From: Pseudoalteromonas rubra
GTDB taxonomy: Bacteria; Pseudomonadota; Gammaproteobacteria; Enterobacterales; Alteromonadaceae
NCBI RefSeq assembly: GCF_005887115.1
Contig: NZ_PNCJ01000017.1
Location: forward strand, 62,001-126,000
Direction of reading: 5' to 3'
DNA: 64,000 nt
Of the stretch, positions 1-8,314 are shown piece by piece. Positions within the stretch are counted from its first letter, which is position 1. Every line of letters starts with the position of its first letter. The notes beneath the pieces are model-generated. The model searched no databases, was not told where the DNA came from, and worked only from the letters and a program-made list of their open reading frames with translations. Both the position numbers and the translations under genes were made by a program.

Positions 1-1
1 C

Positions 2-817
2 ATGCTGAGCCAATGGCAGGAAGGCGAAGAGCCGCTGATCGCCTTTGCACCTAAAGGGGATGATAAGACCTGGATCCACGTAGAGGCCTATGACAGTGAC
101 GGTCAGCTTCATCTGCTGGATGCTCAGCAAATGCCGCAGCGTCCTGTGCTTGTGCTTGAGTTGGATCAGCAACAGGTACGTCGCGAAGGCCTAGCCGTGA
201 TGCAGGATATTTTTAGCAGCGCCAGACAGACACAGGGTGCTGAGCGTTTATCTCGCGATATGCTGCAAGCGAACCAGATGACGACTCAGTCTGAAGCCAT
301 TTCGACCAGTGTTTTGAAGCGTATTCGTCTAAACAATGATCAGGAGCCGTGGATCCTGGGTAAGGCTGAAGTGTATGGCATTGTCACCGGTGTGAACCCG
401 TCGCGCGATGAGCCGGTTCTGGATATTGTTGATATGCCCTACCTTGACCATGACGGCACTGACTATACACCGAATCAAATCCTTATCCACTGGGAACGTT
501 ATCGCTGGCAAGCGGCTGATGTCTTGCTCATGGAGCAGGATGACAACACCAACTACAAAGATTTAGCGACGACTTTCCTGGATATTGTCACTCAGGTCAT
601 GCGCACCATTCCGGATCCCAATGTACAGGGTTATGCGATTATTCCTCAGCTGACTAATCAGCTGATCAAAGCGATGCCAGATCACTGGTTCAGCAATGAT
701 GATGACTATGTTGATGTGTTTTATACCTTGTTTGAAGGCCAGAACTATAGCGGGTATATGGGCGCCAGCAATAATGCAAAAATCACATTATCTCCCTTAA
801 CCATAGAGCCAAGATAA
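2..817 (+). CDS. DUF3103 family protein, 5' end missing
   Basis: This is the C-terminal 271 residues of a protein whose start lies before the window. The reading frame is open from the first bases and there is no signal peptide or ribosome binding site at the ATG at position 2, so that ATG is probably internal. The sequence is acidic and aromatic-rich (for example NDDDYVDVFYTLFEGQ near the C-terminus) and resembles the DUF3103 family of secreted or lipid-anchored proteins found in Vibrio and Alteromonadales. No catalytic motif is recognised and the function is unknown. A terminator follows about 95 bp downstream. The family assignment is from memory of the sequence pattern and is moderately sure. 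Confidence 0.6.
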   Translation: MLSQWQEGEEPLIAFAPKGDDKTWIHVEAYDSDGQLHLLDAQQMPQRPVLVLELDQQQVRREGLAVMQDIFSSARQTQGAERLSRDMLQANQMTTQSEAISTSVLKRIRLNNDQEPWILGKAEVYGIVTGVNPSRDEPVLDIVDMPYLDHDGTDYTPNQILIHWERYRWQAADVLLMEQDDNTNYKDLATTFLDIVTQVMRTIPDPNVQGYAIIPQLTNQLIKAMPDHWFSNDDDYVDVFYTLFEGQNYSGYMGASNNAKITLSPLTIEPR

Positions 818-911
818 CAGCCAGTGGCCAGCCCATTGCCTTAGCTTATTAGCTCACAACCCGTTGAGTAGGTTACGGTCTAACGGACTAGACCGGTTTT
901 TTTATTCTGCA

Positions 912-946
912 GCGAGTATACCTTGGGTATGCTCGCTTTTTCTTTT
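912..946 (+). terminator. Rho-independent terminator after the DUF3103 gene
   Basis: An 11-bp stem (GCGAGTATACC with GGTATGCTCGC, one G-T wobble) has a 3-nt loop and is followed by TTTTTCTTTT. It would end transcription of the preceding gene. The rest of 818-1191 holds only this and the promoter of the efflux operon. Confidence 0.8.
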
Positions 947-1127
947 CGGGCACTGTATTTGAGCGATGTACATAGTTTGCATACGTCATACTGACCACGA
1001 TTCTCTTTCTTTAACCTTTTCTTTTAACTTAGATTTTAATACCAAAGCTGTTTACTTAACGGTATCCGAGAGACGGTTTTAACCCGCTTGCGATATCGTC
1101 TTTGCTGAGAAAATACACAAATCTATA

Positions 1128-1155
1128 TTTACATACGTTCAGGTATGTATATAAT
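1128..1155 (+). promoter_or_regulatory. Promoter and TetR/AcrR-type operator of the RND operon
   Basis: A -35 box TTTACA (1128-1133) and a -10 box TATAAT (1150-1155) are separated by 16 bp. Between and over them lies the inverted repeat ACATAC-N6-GTATGT (1131-1148), very like the AcrR operator of enterics. An extra half site, GGTATGT, lies at 1171-1177. Because the operon ends with a TetR gene, autorepression is the obvious inference: the bound repressor would cover the promoter spacer. Confidence 0.75.
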
Positions 1156-1191
1156 CCAAACATTCCATAGGGTATGTAAAAGAGGGTGAGT

Positions 1192-2457
1192 GTGAAATCA
1201 TATTTAGTAATTGCGGCCACAGTAATGAGTTTGCTGCTGGTCGATACAGGCTATGCAAACAATACACCAGCTGCCCATGCTGTTGAGGCAAGTTCGGTGA
1301 CTAAACAGACGATCAGAGACTGGGCCTTTGCAGAAGGGATTGCACAAGGGATCCGCCGCGAGTACCTGAATTTTGAAAGCGGCGGCAAGGTTGTTTTTCT
1401 GGCTGACGATCAAAGTGGTAACCGTTTGCGCGCAGGTAGTTTTGTCACCGGACCTAAACCGGGAGAGCGTTTTGGTCAGCTGCTGGCACGGGTTGATGAG
1501 CGTACCGGCGCTGAAGCCGTTAAGGGCTATGAGGCGTCATTGCGCAGCGCGGTGCTGGGCATTGAGCAGGCGCAGGCGCAACTGCATCAGGCACAGAATA
1601 ACCATAATCTGGCGAAAACCAGTTTTGAGCGTGCGCAATCAATGTGGGAGCGCAAGCTCATTGCCAAAGAGCGTTTTGAAGCCGTCAAAACCGAGCTGCT
1701 GAATGCGCAGCAATCCATGCACACCGCAACGGCGGCACTGGACTCTGCGCGCAGTCAAAAGCTGGCGGCGCAAGCCCAGCTAAATCAGGGCAAGGTGAAT
1801 CTGGAAAAGACCGGCATCTTTGCGCCCTTTGATGGTCAGCTTAGAACAGTAAACATTCGTCAGGGGGATTACTGGGCAGGACCGGCTGCGGTGATGTCAG
1901 ATAAAGATCGGGAAACGCATGCGGCCATGGTGGTGATCGACACCAGTCAGTACGAAGTCACTTTAAACGTACCTTATTACGCTGCCGACAAATTGGCGGA
2001 AGGGCAAACCGTATATCTGAGCTGGAGCAATGAGAAGCTGCTGAATGCTGCTAACAGTGGCTTTACCACCGGGGATATCAGTCTGGGCAAGATTTTCTCT
2101 GTCAGCCCGAGTATCAGTCTGAGTAAGCGTGCGATTGAAGTGAAAGTGCACACTTTTGCAGGCGCGCAGCATCTCAAAGATGGCATGCATGTCAGTGCCT
2201 GGATCAAGGTGGCAGAAAAACCACTGGCGTTAAGTGTGCCGCATCAGGCCGTGATGATGCGCAACAACCAGCCTTTTGTTTATGTCATCAACGCAGCGAA
2301 CAAGGCGCAACTGACGCCAGTTGAAACGGGCATTGAAGATCTCGATCGTATTGAGATCCTGTCCGGGTTGAGCGCTGGCCAGCAGGTGGTCGTGAACGGC
2401 GAGCATCTGTTGGTGCATGGCAGCGCGGTACGTGTTGTGGGAGTGACCCATGAATAA
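1192..2457 (+). CDS. RND efflux periplasmic adaptor (membrane fusion protein)
   Basis: This HlyD/AcrA-type adaptor links the inner-membrane RND pump to an outer-membrane channel. It starts with a signal peptide (hydrophobic core VIAATVMSLLLV, then YA-N). A lipoyl/barrel half is followed by a long Ala/Gln-rich helical hairpin at roughly residues 105-200, and then by beta-barrel and membrane-proximal domains. A GTG at 1186 is also in frame, but AGAGGG at 1181-1186 fits the GTG at 1192 better (5-nt spacer), so 1192 is chosen. The stop overlaps the start of the permease gene by 8 bp, which suggests translational coupling. No outer-membrane partner gene is in the operon; a TolC-type protein encoded elsewhere would be needed. 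Substrate unknown. Confidence 0.88.
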   Translation: MKSYLVIAATVMSLLLVDTGYANNTPAAHAVEASSVTKQTIRDWAFAEGIAQGIRREYLNFESGGKVVFLADDQSGNRLRAGSFVTGPKPGERFGQLLARVDERTGAEAVKGYEASLRSAVLGIEQAQAQLHQAQNNHNLAKTSFERAQSMWERKLIAKERFEAVKTELLNAQQSMHTATAALDSARSQKLAAQAQLNQGKVNLEKTGIFAPFDGQLRTVNIRQGDYWAGPAAVMSDKDRETHAAMVVIDTSQYEVTLNVPYYAADKLAEGQTVYLSWSNEKLLNAANSGFTTGDISLGKIFSVSPSISLSKRAIEVKVHTFAGAQHLKDGMHVSAWIKVAEKPLALSVPHQAVMMRNNQPFVYVINAANKAQLTPVETGIEDLDRIEILSGLSAGQQVVVNGEHLLVHGSAVRVVGVTHE

Positions 2458-5400
2458 GCAGGGTCTGGCGCATAAACTGTTTGTCGATAAAGTCATTTCA
2501 ACTTTGTTGCTGGCCATCTTATTGGTCGGCGGGGTACTGGCTTACTCGGGCATGTTGAAAGAAAATTATCCCGATCTGGAAATACCTCAGGCCATTATTA
2601 CAGTTGAATGGCCGGGGGCAGCGGCAGAGCAGGTTGAAAAGGAGGTAACTAAACCCCTGGAAGACGCGCTCAATGGTTTGCAGGGGCTTAAAAAGCTGCA
2701 AAGTGGCTCACAGTTTTCTTATGCCGTGATTGCTGTGGAGTTCAAATCCGATGAACCAATGAATGAGGCGATGCAGCGATTAAGGGCGAAGGTCGATGAA
2801 GGGAAAGCTGAATTTCCAGGTGCGGTAAAAAATCCGTTGATCGAACAAGTCTCAGTGAATGACACGCCTGTCATCGAGTTTATGTTGTATGGATCGCTGG
2901 ATGACACCAGTTTCAGTCAGGTGGTTAAAACAATTGAAAAGCGCCTGGAGGCCAAACCTGGGGTAAAAAAGGTGGATAAGGGCGGCTATCGAGAAACTGT
3001 GGTGCATGTGCGCATGCTGCCACACAGACTCAGGTCTTTAAAACTCTCTCCCAGTCTGGTTCGCCAGCGTATTGAAGAGGCCAACCTGGATACCAGCTGG
3101 GGTGAGTATGACGATGGTAATCGTATTCATCGTTTGTACCTGGCAGGTCGTTTTGATGATATCAGGGCATTGCAGCAGTTGCCGATTGCACGACTGAGCG
3201 ATAATCGTCTGATCCGGCTTGAAGAAGTGGCGCTGGTTTACAAAGGGCTGGACAAAGTCAAAAGCGAAACGTATTTCTCTGAGTTGGGAGAGCCTTTTAC
3301 TCAGGGGGTGTCTTTGGGGGTGAAAAAGCGTCCGGGCGTTGACACCATTACGCTTATCAATGAAGTAAAAGCAGCCATGGCGGAGTACCAGACGCAGGGA
3401 TTCTGGCCGGATGGTCTGAAGGTACAAATCATCAGCGATGAAAGTGCCCTGATTGATGAGTCTTTTGCCAATGTGTTCAGTAACATCTGGCAGGCCATGC
3501 TGGCAGTGTTCATTATTTTAATGGTTTTACTGACCTGGCGGGAAGCGTTGATCGCCGGGACTGCGATCCCGCTTACCTTTCTGGGGGCGCTGATGATCCT
3601 CGGTTTATTCGGTTATACCCTGAATACTATGATGATTATTGGTATGGTGCTGGCATTGGGCATGCTGGTGGACGTCTTCATTCTGGTGATGGAAGGGATG
3701 CACGATAACCTCTACAGCAAACGCCTGTCGTTTAAGGAGGCGGCGCTGGCAACCGTGAAGACCTATGCCATGCCGGCGTTTTCGGGTCAGCTGACCACGA
3801 TTCTGGCGATGGCGCCCATGATGGCCATCGGCGGCGTGGATGGTAAGTTTATTCGTCTGATCCCCATTACCGCCGTGTTGTGCCTGGTACTGAGTTACCT
3901 GATTGCCTTTGTGATCTGTATTCCTTTATCGCAATATTTGCTGAGCAACGCTAAACAGACTCAGATGAGCAGGGTCGATAGGCTGACTCAGATCGCCGGG
4001 CAAAGTTTGCAGCGCTGGCTGAATCGGTTTGCCCTGCGCAGTCGCCGACGCGCGGGCGCCTGGGTTGCAGGCAGCGTTATTGTGTGGCTGATCTCAATTG
4101 GGCTGATGAGCACGCTGCCGTCACTGCTTTATCCAAAGGCGGACGGCCGAAACCTTGCCATCACCATAGAGCTGGGACCGGATGCGACACTGGCACAAAG
4201 TCGCTCGGTGGCCGAGCGGGCCGGCGCGTATCTTGCCACCCAGCCGTACTTTGAAAACGTGACTATGTACGTGGGCAAGAAAAGCCCCAGAGCAATCAGC
4301 TCTATCAGTGATCAGTTACTGCTCAATGAAAATCCGAATCTGGTGGGGTTCTCGGCATTATTCGTGCCTAAGGATGAGCGCTCTCAGTTAGCCTATGAAT
4401 ATGTCCCTGAGCTCAGAGCGGGCCTGAATGAGACGCTAGCCGACGTTGCAGGGATTACCCTGCTGTTTACACCAGAAGTGGGCGGGTCCAGCAACGATGA
4501 CCCCGTACAAATTGTGCTCAGTGGTTCCGATATGGCGCAGCTGTCGGCATATGCCAGTCAGGTTCAGCAGCAGTTGGCTACCATTAATGGGGTGACGGAT
4601 GTGCGCAATAATCTGGGGGCGTGGCAAAGTCAGGTGAGGCTGACTGCCAACCGGGAAGCGTTGAATTTTCATGGTATTACTGAGCAGGATTTTGCCAGCC
4701 AGCTACGCCTGGCAACCGAAGCAGATGAGTATGGCAAATTTAAACTCGCAGGGACGGAGGATGATTTGAAGATCCGGCTTAGCACCTTCTGGGAGAGCCG
4801 GGATGAGGAGATTGGCGGCCCCAAGTCTCTGGCCGAGATCAGCCTGATCAGTTTATTCACTCCGCAAGGGGAGCTGGTCCCCGGTGGCAATTTGGTGGAC
4901 TATGAGATTGATGCGGTGCCACCACTTTATACACATGCCCAGACTCAGCGCGCGATTACTATCAAAGCCAAAGTAGAAGGGATCACTGTCGGTGAAGTGA
5001 TTGCACAGCTTGATCCCCACCTGCAGGCATGGCAGCAAACCTGGCCAGAGGGGTACAGGTATAGCTATGCGGGAGAGGCTGAAAACGCTGAAGAAACCTA
5101 TGGTTCTGCCGGGATGGTGTTTGTACTGGCAATCATGATGGTGTTTGCGGTTCTGACTTTGGCGCTGGGCTCATTCAAACAGCCACTGGTGGTACTGTTT
5201 ACCATTCCGCTGGCATTGATTGGTACTTTTACCGGGTTCTGGGTATTTCAGATCCCCTTTTCCTTCCCTGCCATGATAGGGTTAATCGCACTGGTCGGGA
5301 TTGTGGTCAATAACGCCATCGTGATGCTGGACACCATTAACAGTCATATTAAAGCCGGGGTGGGGCTCAGTGATGCCTGTGCCCGTGGCGCGGCGGATCG

Positions 5401-5593
5401 CCTCAGGCCCATAATTGGTACCAGTATCACTACCATAGTTGGATTGGTGCCGTTGGGGCTGAGCGACCCGACCTGGTTCCCGTTGTGCTTTGCGATTATC
5501 TTTGGCTTGCTGGCATCGACTCTGGTGGCCATGATTGTCATACCGGCAATGTACATGCTAGTCTCGCGGCCACTATCTGATAAGCCTGTTTAA
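2450..5593 (+). CDS. RND efflux transporter permease
   Basis: At 1047 residues this is a full-length AcrB/HAE-like inner-membrane proton antiporter: an N-terminal membrane helix (LLLAILLVGGVLAYSGML), a first large periplasmic loop, a block of helices around residues 340-500, a second periplasmic loop and a C-terminal helix block from about residue 885. The TM4 motif reads GMLVDVFILVMEG, so the usual Asp-Asp pair is Asp-Val, and the TM10 position that is Lys in AcrB lies within VVNNAIVML. One of the classical proton-relay acids is therefore absent, which points to a divergent RND subgroup. The gene overlaps the adaptor gene and is followed 20 bp later by the TetR gene. Substrate cannot be read from the sequence. 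Confidence 0.9.
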   Translation: MNKQGLAHKLFVDKVISTLLLAILLVGGVLAYSGMLKENYPDLEIPQAIITVEWPGAAAEQVEKEVTKPLEDALNGLQGLKKLQSGSQFSYAVIAVEFKSDEPMNEAMQRLRAKVDEGKAEFPGAVKNPLIEQVSVNDTPVIEFMLYGSLDDTSFSQVVKTIEKRLEAKPGVKKVDKGGYRETVVHVRMLPHRLRSLKLSPSLVRQRIEEANLDTSWGEYDDGNRIHRLYLAGRFDDIRALQQLPIARLSDNRLIRLEEVALVYKGLDKVKSETYFSELGEPFTQGVSLGVKKRPGVDTITLINEVKAAMAEYQTQGFWPDGLKVQIISDESALIDESFANVFSNIWQAMLAVFIILMVLLTWREALIAGTAIPLTFLGALMILGLFGYTLNTMMIIGMVLALGMLVDVFILVMEGMHDNLYSKRLSFKEAALATVKTYAMPAFSGQLTTILAMAPMMAIGGVDGKFIRLIPITAVLCLVLSYLIAFVICIPLSQYLLSNAKQTQMSRVDRLTQIAGQSLQRWLNRFALRSRRRAGAWVAGSVIVWLISIGLMSTLPSLLYPKADGRNLAITIELGPDATLAQSRSVAERAGAYLATQPYFENVTMYVGKKSPRAISSISDQLLLNENPNLVGFSALFVPKDERSQLAYEYVPELRAGLNETLADVAGITLLFTPEVGGSSNDDPVQIVLSGSDMAQLSAYASQVQQQLATINGVTDVRNNLGAWQSQVRLTANREALNFHGITEQDFASQLRLATEADEYGKFKLAGTEDDLKIRLSTFWESRDEEIGGPKSLAEISLISLFTPQGELVPGGNLVDYEIDAVPPLYTHAQTQRAITIKAKVEGITVGEVIAQLDPHLQAWQQTWPEGYRYSYAGEAENAEETYGSAGMVFVLAIMMVFAVLTLALGSFKQPLVVLFTIPLALIGTFTGFWVFQIPFSFPAMIGLIALVGIVVNNAIVMLDTINSHIKAGVGLSDACARGAADRLRPIIGTSITTIVGLVPLGLSDPTWFPLCFAIIFGLLASTLVAMIVIPAMYMLVSRPLSDKPV

Positions 5594-5613
5594 CACCTGG
5601 ATGGAAACTACCG

Positions 5614-6243
5614 ATGCCCAGAAGAACCAAAGAAGAAGCCGAGCAGACACGCCTGGCGTTGATCAAATCCGCGCTGCAACTATTCAGTGAAAAAGGGGTC
5701 GCGCACACGACCCTGATGGATATTTCTAAGGCGGCGGGCGTGACCAAAGGGGCGTTTTACTGGCATTTCAAGAATAAGCTAGAAGTGCTGGAGGCGATCA
5801 CCCAGGAATATGCGCTGCCCCTGGATGAGGCAGCGCAGCAGAAGCTGGAAACTATGACGCCCAGCACCGCGAATCTGATTGAGGCAATCACTTTTTATTT
5901 CGAGACTCTGGAACAATCAGAGGCCTTGATTGCTTTTCAGGAAGTGATCTTGTTTAAGTGTGAATACACCGATGAGTTCAGTGCGTTACTTAAACGGGAC
6001 AAGGATGATCTTGAGAAAGCCCGTGAGATTTTTAGCGCATTTATTACTGACATGGACGAGAGCCAATGGCAGGGTCCACGCCCTGATGCCGCGCATATTG
6101 AAGCGCTGAGTCAAACACTGCTCAATGCATTGGTGGGGGGACTGTTTCAATGGCTTACAACCCGCCAGGGCATCTTGTCTCAGACCGTGACCCAGGCGGT
6201 CAGGATCATTTTGCGTGGTGGTGGATTGAAAGTCGATGGATAA
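5614..6243 (+). CDS. TetR/AcrR family repressor of the efflux operon
   Basis: The 209-residue protein has a TetR-type helix-turn-helix at residues 10-55 with the typical signature GVTKGAFYWHFKNK. The C-terminal helical domain, expected to bind drug-like ligands, is about 150 residues. It is the last gene of the operon, 20 bp after the permease stop, unlike acrR, which is divergent from acrAB. It most likely binds the ACATAC-N6-GTATGT site at 1131-1148 and represses its own operon. That link rests on the operator sequence and gene order, not on data. Confidence 0.88.
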   Translation: MPRRTKEEAEQTRLALIKSALQLFSEKGVAHTTLMDISKAAGVTKGAFYWHFKNKLEVLEAITQEYALPLDEAAQQKLETMTPSTANLIEAITFYFETLEQSEALIAFQEVILFKCEYTDEFSALLKRDKDDLEKAREIFSAFITDMDESQWQGPRPDAAHIEALSQTLLNALVGGLFQWLTTRQGILSQTVTQAVRIILRGGGLKVDG

Positions 6244-6285
6244 AAAGGCAAACCGGTGAAGGCAAACTGATGTCTGCCTTTTTGG
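6242..6285 (+). terminator. Terminator after the TetR gene
   Basis: AAAAAGGCA at 6242-6250, or the inner AAGGCA at 6259-6264, can pair with TGCCTTTTT at 6275-6283, giving alternative hairpins that end in a T-run. It sits directly after the TetR stop codon and ahead of the convergent nuclease gene. Confidence 0.65.
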
Positions 6286-6344
6286 TTTGGCTCAGCCACG
6301 CCCTTGTGCGCTGAGCCTGATACCTATGACTGGATTGGTAGGAG

Positions 6345-7991
6345 TTACCAGATCTGCTCTACAAATTCAGGGTGATCCACAAACGGGTTACGATTGCCCT
6401 GGAACTGGTAGGCGCCTTCGTTGCGGGCACGCTCCAGTGCATCAACCGGATCGGCCTGATGCCAGCGTTTGAGCATAGCAACTACCCAGGCCTCAAAAAC
6501 CTGATCACTGCTGCCATTGAGTACCGCATCGCTGTAGCTGGAATTGTTCTGCCAGCTACTGATACGGTCCTGATAGCGGGTAGCCATATAGAAGTAGGCA
6601 CGGGCAAAATCGCCCTTGAACTGATCAATCGGCTCAAACACCGTACCGCTGTACCCTATGCCCGAGGCGCTGCCCACTTTACTGCCGTTGCTTGAGACAT
6701 AAGTGCTGCTGCCGACTTCGCCAAACGGGAAGCTGCTGCGGCGGTTATTCACATAGCCGTCGGAGGCAAAGATATGATGAATGTCAGAGTTCATTGGCTC
6801 AATTTTGCCACCAAACCAGCTTTTCGGGAATGAATGTTCACGGTTGTAGCAGTCGCCCTCAACGCGCGCGGTGCCACACTGATCGCCCACCGCCGTAAAC
6901 TCGTGACTGTCCGTGCCAGATGGTTTTTCAGAGTAGCGGTCCAGTACCGTACCATTGTTCTCAAAATAACGGTCTCGCTCGTATTGATCGATGAACGACC
7001 AGATAGCGCTATAGCCCTGATTATTATGGCCGGCAATGATGTTGTGCAGCGCCGTTTTCAGGGCATAACCCGATAAACCTGCCGCAGCACTGTAGTAACC
7101 TGTCGGTGTATCGCCACCACCATCGCCACCGCCATTATCCGTTCCCAGCGTGAAACTGTGCGAAGCCGATGAAGTGAACTGGCTGCCCGACGCTATCGTC
7201 CCTGAAGGACCGTTCAGGCGATAGGAACCGTTTCCATAACTGCAACAAATGCCATCGCCATAGCTATCAGATATCGTAAAAGTGTACGAGCCATCGGTTA
7301 AGCACAGGTTTTCACTATAGCTCTGGCTGGCACCATAATTCTGACCACTGGCAACAGTCGCATTCGACGCATTTTTAATGACCCAGCTGGTTTCCTCACC
7401 ATACCTGTCTGTGGTCAGATTGAAAGTCAGCGCATTGGCCTGGCAGGCACCACCGGTTGGCGGCGGTGTGCTCGTAGTGCCGCTGGGCTGAAAGTTATCA
7501 ACATAGACGGTTTCATTGCCGTCAAATCCGCTGACGTCATAAAAACGCAGACCCACCGTGATTTGGCCATTGCTGGTGGCCGTATAATTATGGCTCAGTT
7601 GTTGCCATTGGTTTAATTGTTGCGGATCCGAATAATTGTGATAACCGTCAGCGACCAGACGAGCCCTGACGCCGCCTTCAGTATGATAGACCCAGGTACT
7701 GAAAGTGTAGGTCTTGCCGGCCTCAACCGTGACGGTTTGTGCCAGATCGGTATTCCCCTGCGTCGTCGTCAGTACATTGACGGCCGCAGCCGTCTGTCCG
7801 CTGTAAACACGATTCTGTTCGGTAGTCAATGAGATACCCGAATCAATGGTGGTCCAGTTGCTGGGTTTACCCAGCTGCCATTGTTCGAAATCTCCGTTAT
7901 CTACCTGTCCCCATGCCATGGTACTGAGCAGGCTTAACGCACTGCCAGCCAGGCCGATTGTCAGGCGCAAAGGCCCTTTTCTTGTAATCAT
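6345..7991 (-). CDS. Secreted multidomain endonuclease I
   Basis: This 548-residue exported nuclease of the EndA/endonuclease I (beta-beta-alpha metal) family probably degrades extracellular DNA. It has a signal peptide (1-28, cut after AWG). A carbohydrate-binding-like beta-sandwich follows (about 31-168). A second accessory domain (about 183-282) has YGEETSW and DSYGDGICC motifs typical of Ca-binding sandwich domains on secreted enzymes, and then comes a GGGDGGGD linker. The nuclease domain (about 298-548) carries NREHSFPKSW (383-392), DIHHIF (403-408) and NRNPFVDHPEF (533-543), the expected catalytic and conserved elements. Enterobacterial EndA is about 235 residues, so the N-terminal half is an addition. 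It is a monocistronic gene convergent with the efflux operon. Confidence 0.88.
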   Translation of the reverse strand: MITRKGPLRLTIGLAGSALSLLSTMAWGQVDNGDFEQWQLGKPSNWTTIDSGISLTTEQNRVYSGQTAAAVNVLTTTQGNTDLAQTVTVEAGKTYTFSTWVYHTEGGVRARLVADGYHNYSDPQQLNQWQQLSHNYTATSNGQITVGLRFYDVSGFDGNETVYVDNFQPSGTTSTPPPTGGACQANALTFNLTTDRYGEETSWVIKNASNATVASGQNYGASQSYSENLCLTDGSYTFTISDSYGDGICCSYGNGSYRLNGPSGTIASGSQFTSSASHSFTLGTDNGGGDGGGDTPTGYYSAAAGLSGYALKTALHNIIAGHNNQGYSAIWSFIDQYERDRYFENNGTVLDRYSEKPSGTDSHEFTAVGDQCGTARVEGDCYNREHSFPKSWFGGKIEPMNSDIHHIFASDGYVNNRRSSFPFGEVGSSTYVSSNGSKVGSASGIGYSGTVFEPIDQFKGDFARAYFYMATRYQDRISSWQNNSSYSDAVLNGSSDQVFEAWVVAMLKRWHQADPVDALERARNEGAYQFQGNRNPFVDHPEFVEQIW

Positions 7992-8314
7992 TTTATTATT
8001 CCCGTGTTCTATTTTTTAATTAATATTGTTGTTTGGTTGTAAAAAAACGAGTGGGAGTTTAAAGGAGTTTTGTTACATTGTCGTTAACTTTTTAATTGTG
8101 TAAATCGGTACAATTATTTTTAATCTGTTTTATTTGGAGTTTTTGAATATCCATAACCAAATGGAATAACAAAGCAGATACTGTTCTTTTTGTCGCGCAG
8201 TGAGTTGCGTATCCTGCATGCTAAGAAAATGACCGAATTGCAACTGTGCGCGGGTGGAACCGCCGGGCAGTTCGGCGGGGCAAGCTATATAAGGGTTATG
8301 GGGAAACAATCATC
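7992..8314. other. Divergent intergenic region, nuclease / cysJ
   Basis: This 323-bp spacer must hold the promoters of both flanking genes. It is AT-rich next to the nuclease gene. Near cysJ there is a GC-rich stretch in which CCGCC (8260-8264) can pair with GGCGG (8274-8278), which could be a small structured leader. No known riboswitch and no convincing CysB site could be identified by eye. Confidence 0.3.

Noticed and set aside
8256..8285. Possible riboswitch before cysJ
   Set aside because: Only a short GC hairpin is visible; it matches no riboswitch class I know of.
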